Origin: an uncultured Bacteroidota bacterium
Lineage (GTDB): Bacteria > Bacteroidota > Bacteroidia > Chitinophagales > Chitinophagaceae
NCBI GenBank assembly: GCA_946479535.1
Contig: CAMLGP010000108.1
Coordinates: 1-7,806 of the forward strand
Direction: 5' to 3'
DNA: 7,806 nt
Shown here: positions 6,159 through 7,806 of the stretch, in pieces
Numbering within the stretch: the stretch's first letter is position 1
How the letters are laid out: each line of letters opens with the position of its first letter
Notes under the pieces: model-generated
Seen by the model: only the letters and a program-made list of their open reading frames with translations
Databases searched by the model: none
What the model was told of the DNA's origin: nothing
Program-made: the position numbers and the translations under genes

Positions 6159-7334
6159 ATGAAATACCTGACCCGGACCATATGGGTGCTATCTATCATT
6201 AGCCTCATGACTGATATAGGCAGTGAAATGCTTTATCCGGTTATGCCGATCTACTTAAAGAGTATCGGCTTTTCTGTTGTACTTATCGGGGTATTGGAAG
6301 GGATAGCGGAAGCTACTGCGGGCTTTAGTAAAGGATTCTTTGGAAAATTATCGGATCATACAGGAAAACGTGCGCCTTTCATTCGCCTGGGTTATTCATT
6401 GAGTGCTATTTCCAAGCCAATGCTTGCCTTAATGATATATCCGATCTGGATATTTTTTGCCCGTACCCTTGACCGATTAGGAAAAGGTATCCGCACAGGA
6501 GCGAGGGATGCCATGCTCTCTGATGAAGCTACTCCCGCAACCAAGGGCCGTGTGTTTGGTTTTCACAGATCGATGGATACGCTTGGAGCAGTGTTGGGCC
6601 CTGCACTTGCTCTCCTGTACCTGTATTTTTATCCAAAGGATTATAAAACGCTGTTCCTGATCGCTTTCATACCAGGACTGTTTACTATAGGTTTATCTTT
6701 TGTTTTGAAAGACAGTAAATCAAAGCCCAAAGAGAATAAAACACCTGTAGGTTTTTTTTCGTTCCTGCACTACTGGAAAAAAAGTCCGTCTACCTACCGC
6801 AAACTGGTTGCAGGGCTTTTGATCTTTACACTGTTTAACAGTTCGGATGTGTTCCTGTTACTAAAAGTGAAACAGGCCGGACTAAGTGATGCAATGACAA
6901 TTGGAGTGTATATCTTTTATAATCTCATCTATGCTTTGGCAGCATTTCCACTTGGCATACTGGCAGACAGGATTGGACTAAGAAAGATCTTCATTTGCGG
7001 ACTAATACTATTTACAATGGTATATGCAGGCATGACAGTAACCAGTAATTGGTATTGGTATGGCCTGCTCTTTCTTTTATATGGATTATATGCTGCCGCT
7101 ACTGAAGGGATATCAAAAGCCTGGATTACGAATATTACAGCCAAAGCCGATACAGCCACAGCAATCGGAACCTATACCGGTTTTCAAAGTATTTGCACCA
7201 TGCTTGCCAGTTCATTAACGGGCTGGATATGGTTTAGTTTTGGAGCCAACCTGGCCTTCTATATAACTTCATTTGTAACACTGGTAATTGTAATTTATTT
7301 CCTCATTGTCAGGCTTCCGGAACAGGAGAACTGA
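6159..7334 (+). CDS. MFS transporter, substrate unknown
   Basis: A 391-residue inner-membrane transporter of the major facilitator superfamily, with about 12 hydrophobic segments arranged as two halves around a charged cytoplasmic loop (about 183-215). Motif A is clear in the first half, GKLSDHTGKR (62-71), and repeated in the second, GILADRIGLRK (266-276). The segment ARTLDRLGKGIRTGARDAML (101-120) and the FGFHRSMDTLGAVLGP stretch (133-148) are characteristic of one MFS_1 subgroup often annotated as a drug or small-molecule exporter. No substrate can be assigned. The reading frame is open back to 5943, but those extra 72 codons are antisense to the acetyltransferase gene and hydrophilic. ATG 6159 gives MKYLTRTIWVLSIISLMTD, the normal start of TM1. 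TATCTTTT at 6140-6147 resembles the -7 element with one mismatch, but it would leave a leader of only about five bases. Confidence 0.92.
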   Translation: MKYLTRTIWVLSIISLMTDIGSEMLYPVMPIYLKSIGFSVVLIGVLEGIAEATAGFSKGFFGKLSDHTGKRAPFIRLGYSLSAISKPMLALMIYPIWIFFARTLDRLGKGIRTGARDAMLSDEATPATKGRVFGFHRSMDTLGAVLGPALALLYLYFYPKDYKTLFLIAFIPGLFTIGLSFVLKDSKSKPKENKTPVGFFSFLHYWKKSPSTYRKLVAGLLIFTLFNSSDVFLLLKVKQAGLSDAMTIGVYIFYNLIYALAAFPLGILADRIGLRKIFICGLILFTMVYAGMTVTSNWYWYGLLFLLYGLYAAATEGISKAWITNITAKADTATAIGTYTGFQSICTMLASSLTGWIWFSFGANLAFYITSFVTLVIVIYFLIVRLPEQEN

Positions 7335-7347
7335 AATGATAAAAAGT

Positions 7348-7369
7348 GGAAGGAGGAGAACCTCCTTCC
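7348..7369 (-). terminator. Hairpin with 9-bp GC-rich stem; best as minus-strand terminator
   Basis: GGAAGGAGG, loop AGAA, then CCTCCTTCC is a perfect 9-bp stem, 14 bases after the MFS stop. On the plus strand it is followed only by TTAACTGC. On the minus strand it is followed by ACTTTTTATCATTT, a better U tract, so it more likely ends the fucosidase transcript. It may also slow or protect the MFS mRNA end. Confidence 0.7.
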
Positions 7370-7482
7370 TTAACTGCTCAACTTGCTTGTTAGAGCTGAT
7401 TGCCTTATGAGACAGAGTTGGTTTTAAAGAAGTCTTGAGTATCCTTTCAGAAGGCCAGATACCGGAGGTTATTTCAAATTAG

Positions 7483-7520
7483 GTTGATAATCCTTCCTTC
7501 AGGATTATCAACTATTTTTT
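7483..7520 (+). terminator. Strong intrinsic terminator for the MFS transcript
   Basis: GTTGATAATCCT (7483-7494), a 6-base loop TCCTTC, and AGGATTATCAAC (7501-7512) form a perfect 12-bp stem. It is followed directly by TATTTTTT on the plus strand, the classical layout of a Rho-independent terminator. It sits about 150 bases beyond the MFS stop, and its U tract overlaps the last codons of the opposite-strand fucosidase gene. On the minus strand the stem is followed by CTAATTTG, so it is not a good terminator in that direction. Confidence 0.85.
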
Positions 7521-7806
7521 AAAGGATGGTATTTTATCCTTGAATTTTAGGCGCAGTACATATGCCAGGTCCTGAAAAGATATTTGGGGCAGATTCACCA
7601 CGAGGCCTTCCCTGTTCTGTTTAAAACTCAGCGACAGATATTTTCCGGCTGAACCATTAATCAATTCAACTGATTTCAGGCTTTTCAGGTCAATACTGTC
7701 TGAGGATAAAGCAGTCAGAAGAACTTCTCCCTGACCATTATCCATACCGAGCAGAATTGCATACAATTTTGAATTGTCTTTTGATCTTGTGTAGCGAATA
7801 TCTTTG
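7512..7806 (-). CDS. GH29 alpha-L-fucosidase, C-terminal end only (cut by window edge)
   Basis: The minus-strand frame is open to the window edge, so the gene extends beyond 7806 and only its last 97 or so residues are visible. The visible part reads KDIRYTRSKDNSKLYAILLG and continues into GEVLLTALSSDSIDLKSLKSVELINGSAGKYLSLS and GLVVNLPQISFQDLAYVLRLK. This is the beta-sandwich domain that closes GH29 alpha-L-fucosidases, which typically shows a D-I-R-F/Y-T strand, 'lYAi.LG', 'V.LL' and a 'GL.V.LP' motif. The in-frame TTG at 7766 is not the real start because homologous sequence continues upstream of it. The catalytic Asp and acid/base Glu lie in the unseen N-terminal barrel. Such enzymes remove terminal fucose from glycans and are usually exported in Bacteroidota. 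The stop codon overlaps the stem and U tract of the opposing terminator. Confidence 0.85.
   Translation of the reverse strand, partial: KDIRYTRSKDNSKLYAILLGMDNGQGEVLLTALSSDSIDLKSLKSVELINGSAGKYLSLSFKQNREGLVVNLPQISFQDLAYVLRLKFKDKIPSFKK

Noticed and set aside
7375..7482. Possible small RNA or small gene between the two hairpins
   Set aside because: No TAnnTTTG promoter, start codon with leader, or conserved fold was seen; it is explained as shared 3' untranslated sequence.

Overview
The window looks like ordinary chromosome from a member of the Bacteroidota. Three things suggest this. Several genes have matches to the Bacteroidota -7 promoter element TAnnTTTG close upstream, with two exact ones at 703-710 and 3790-3797. 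Start codons mostly follow A-rich leaders rather than strong Shine-Dalgarno sites. The gene families (AraC regulator, pirin, secreted YhcH-like protein, GH29 fucosidase) are common there. I cannot place it to family or genus. There are ten protein genes; the first and last run off the window. I see no tRNA, rRNA, CRISPR array, insertion sequence or prophage gene, and no gene-free stretch longer than 300 bases.

Layout. 1-653 (+): 3' part of an AraC-family regulator. 744-2271 (+): a two-gene unit with a thioredoxin-reductase-like flavoprotein whose active site is CPYCH, then a small SDR-fold protein that has lost the SDR catalytic residues; the AraC gene upstream is a plausible regulator. 2428-3033 (-): a YhcH/YjgK/YiaL-family cupin with a signal peptide. 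3180-3665 (+): a retropepsin-like (clan AA) aspartic protease, divergent from it. 3822-4691 (+): a leucine-carboxyl-methyltransferase-type SAM enzyme. 6061 down to 4827 (-): a two-gene operon of a small YjdJ/NATD1-like acetyltransferase followed after 5 bases by a pirin. 6159-7334 (+): an MFS transporter, divergent from that operon. 7806 down to 7512 (-): the C-terminal end of a GH29 alpha-L-fucosidase.

How the genes work together. The only strongly suggested functional units are AraC plus flavoprotein plus SDR-like protein (possible thiol or disulfide redox chemistry on a small molecule) and acetyltransferase plus pirin. The remaining genes look like independent transcription units. I did not find a convincing new multi-gene defence or mobile system. 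The best leads are the flavoprotein, which keeps a Cys-x-x-Cys-His centre but has lost the usual NADPH-binding signatures, its catalytically dead SDR partner, and a crossed pair of terminator hairpins between the MFS and fucosidase genes that predicts about 175 bases of overlapping convergent transcripts.
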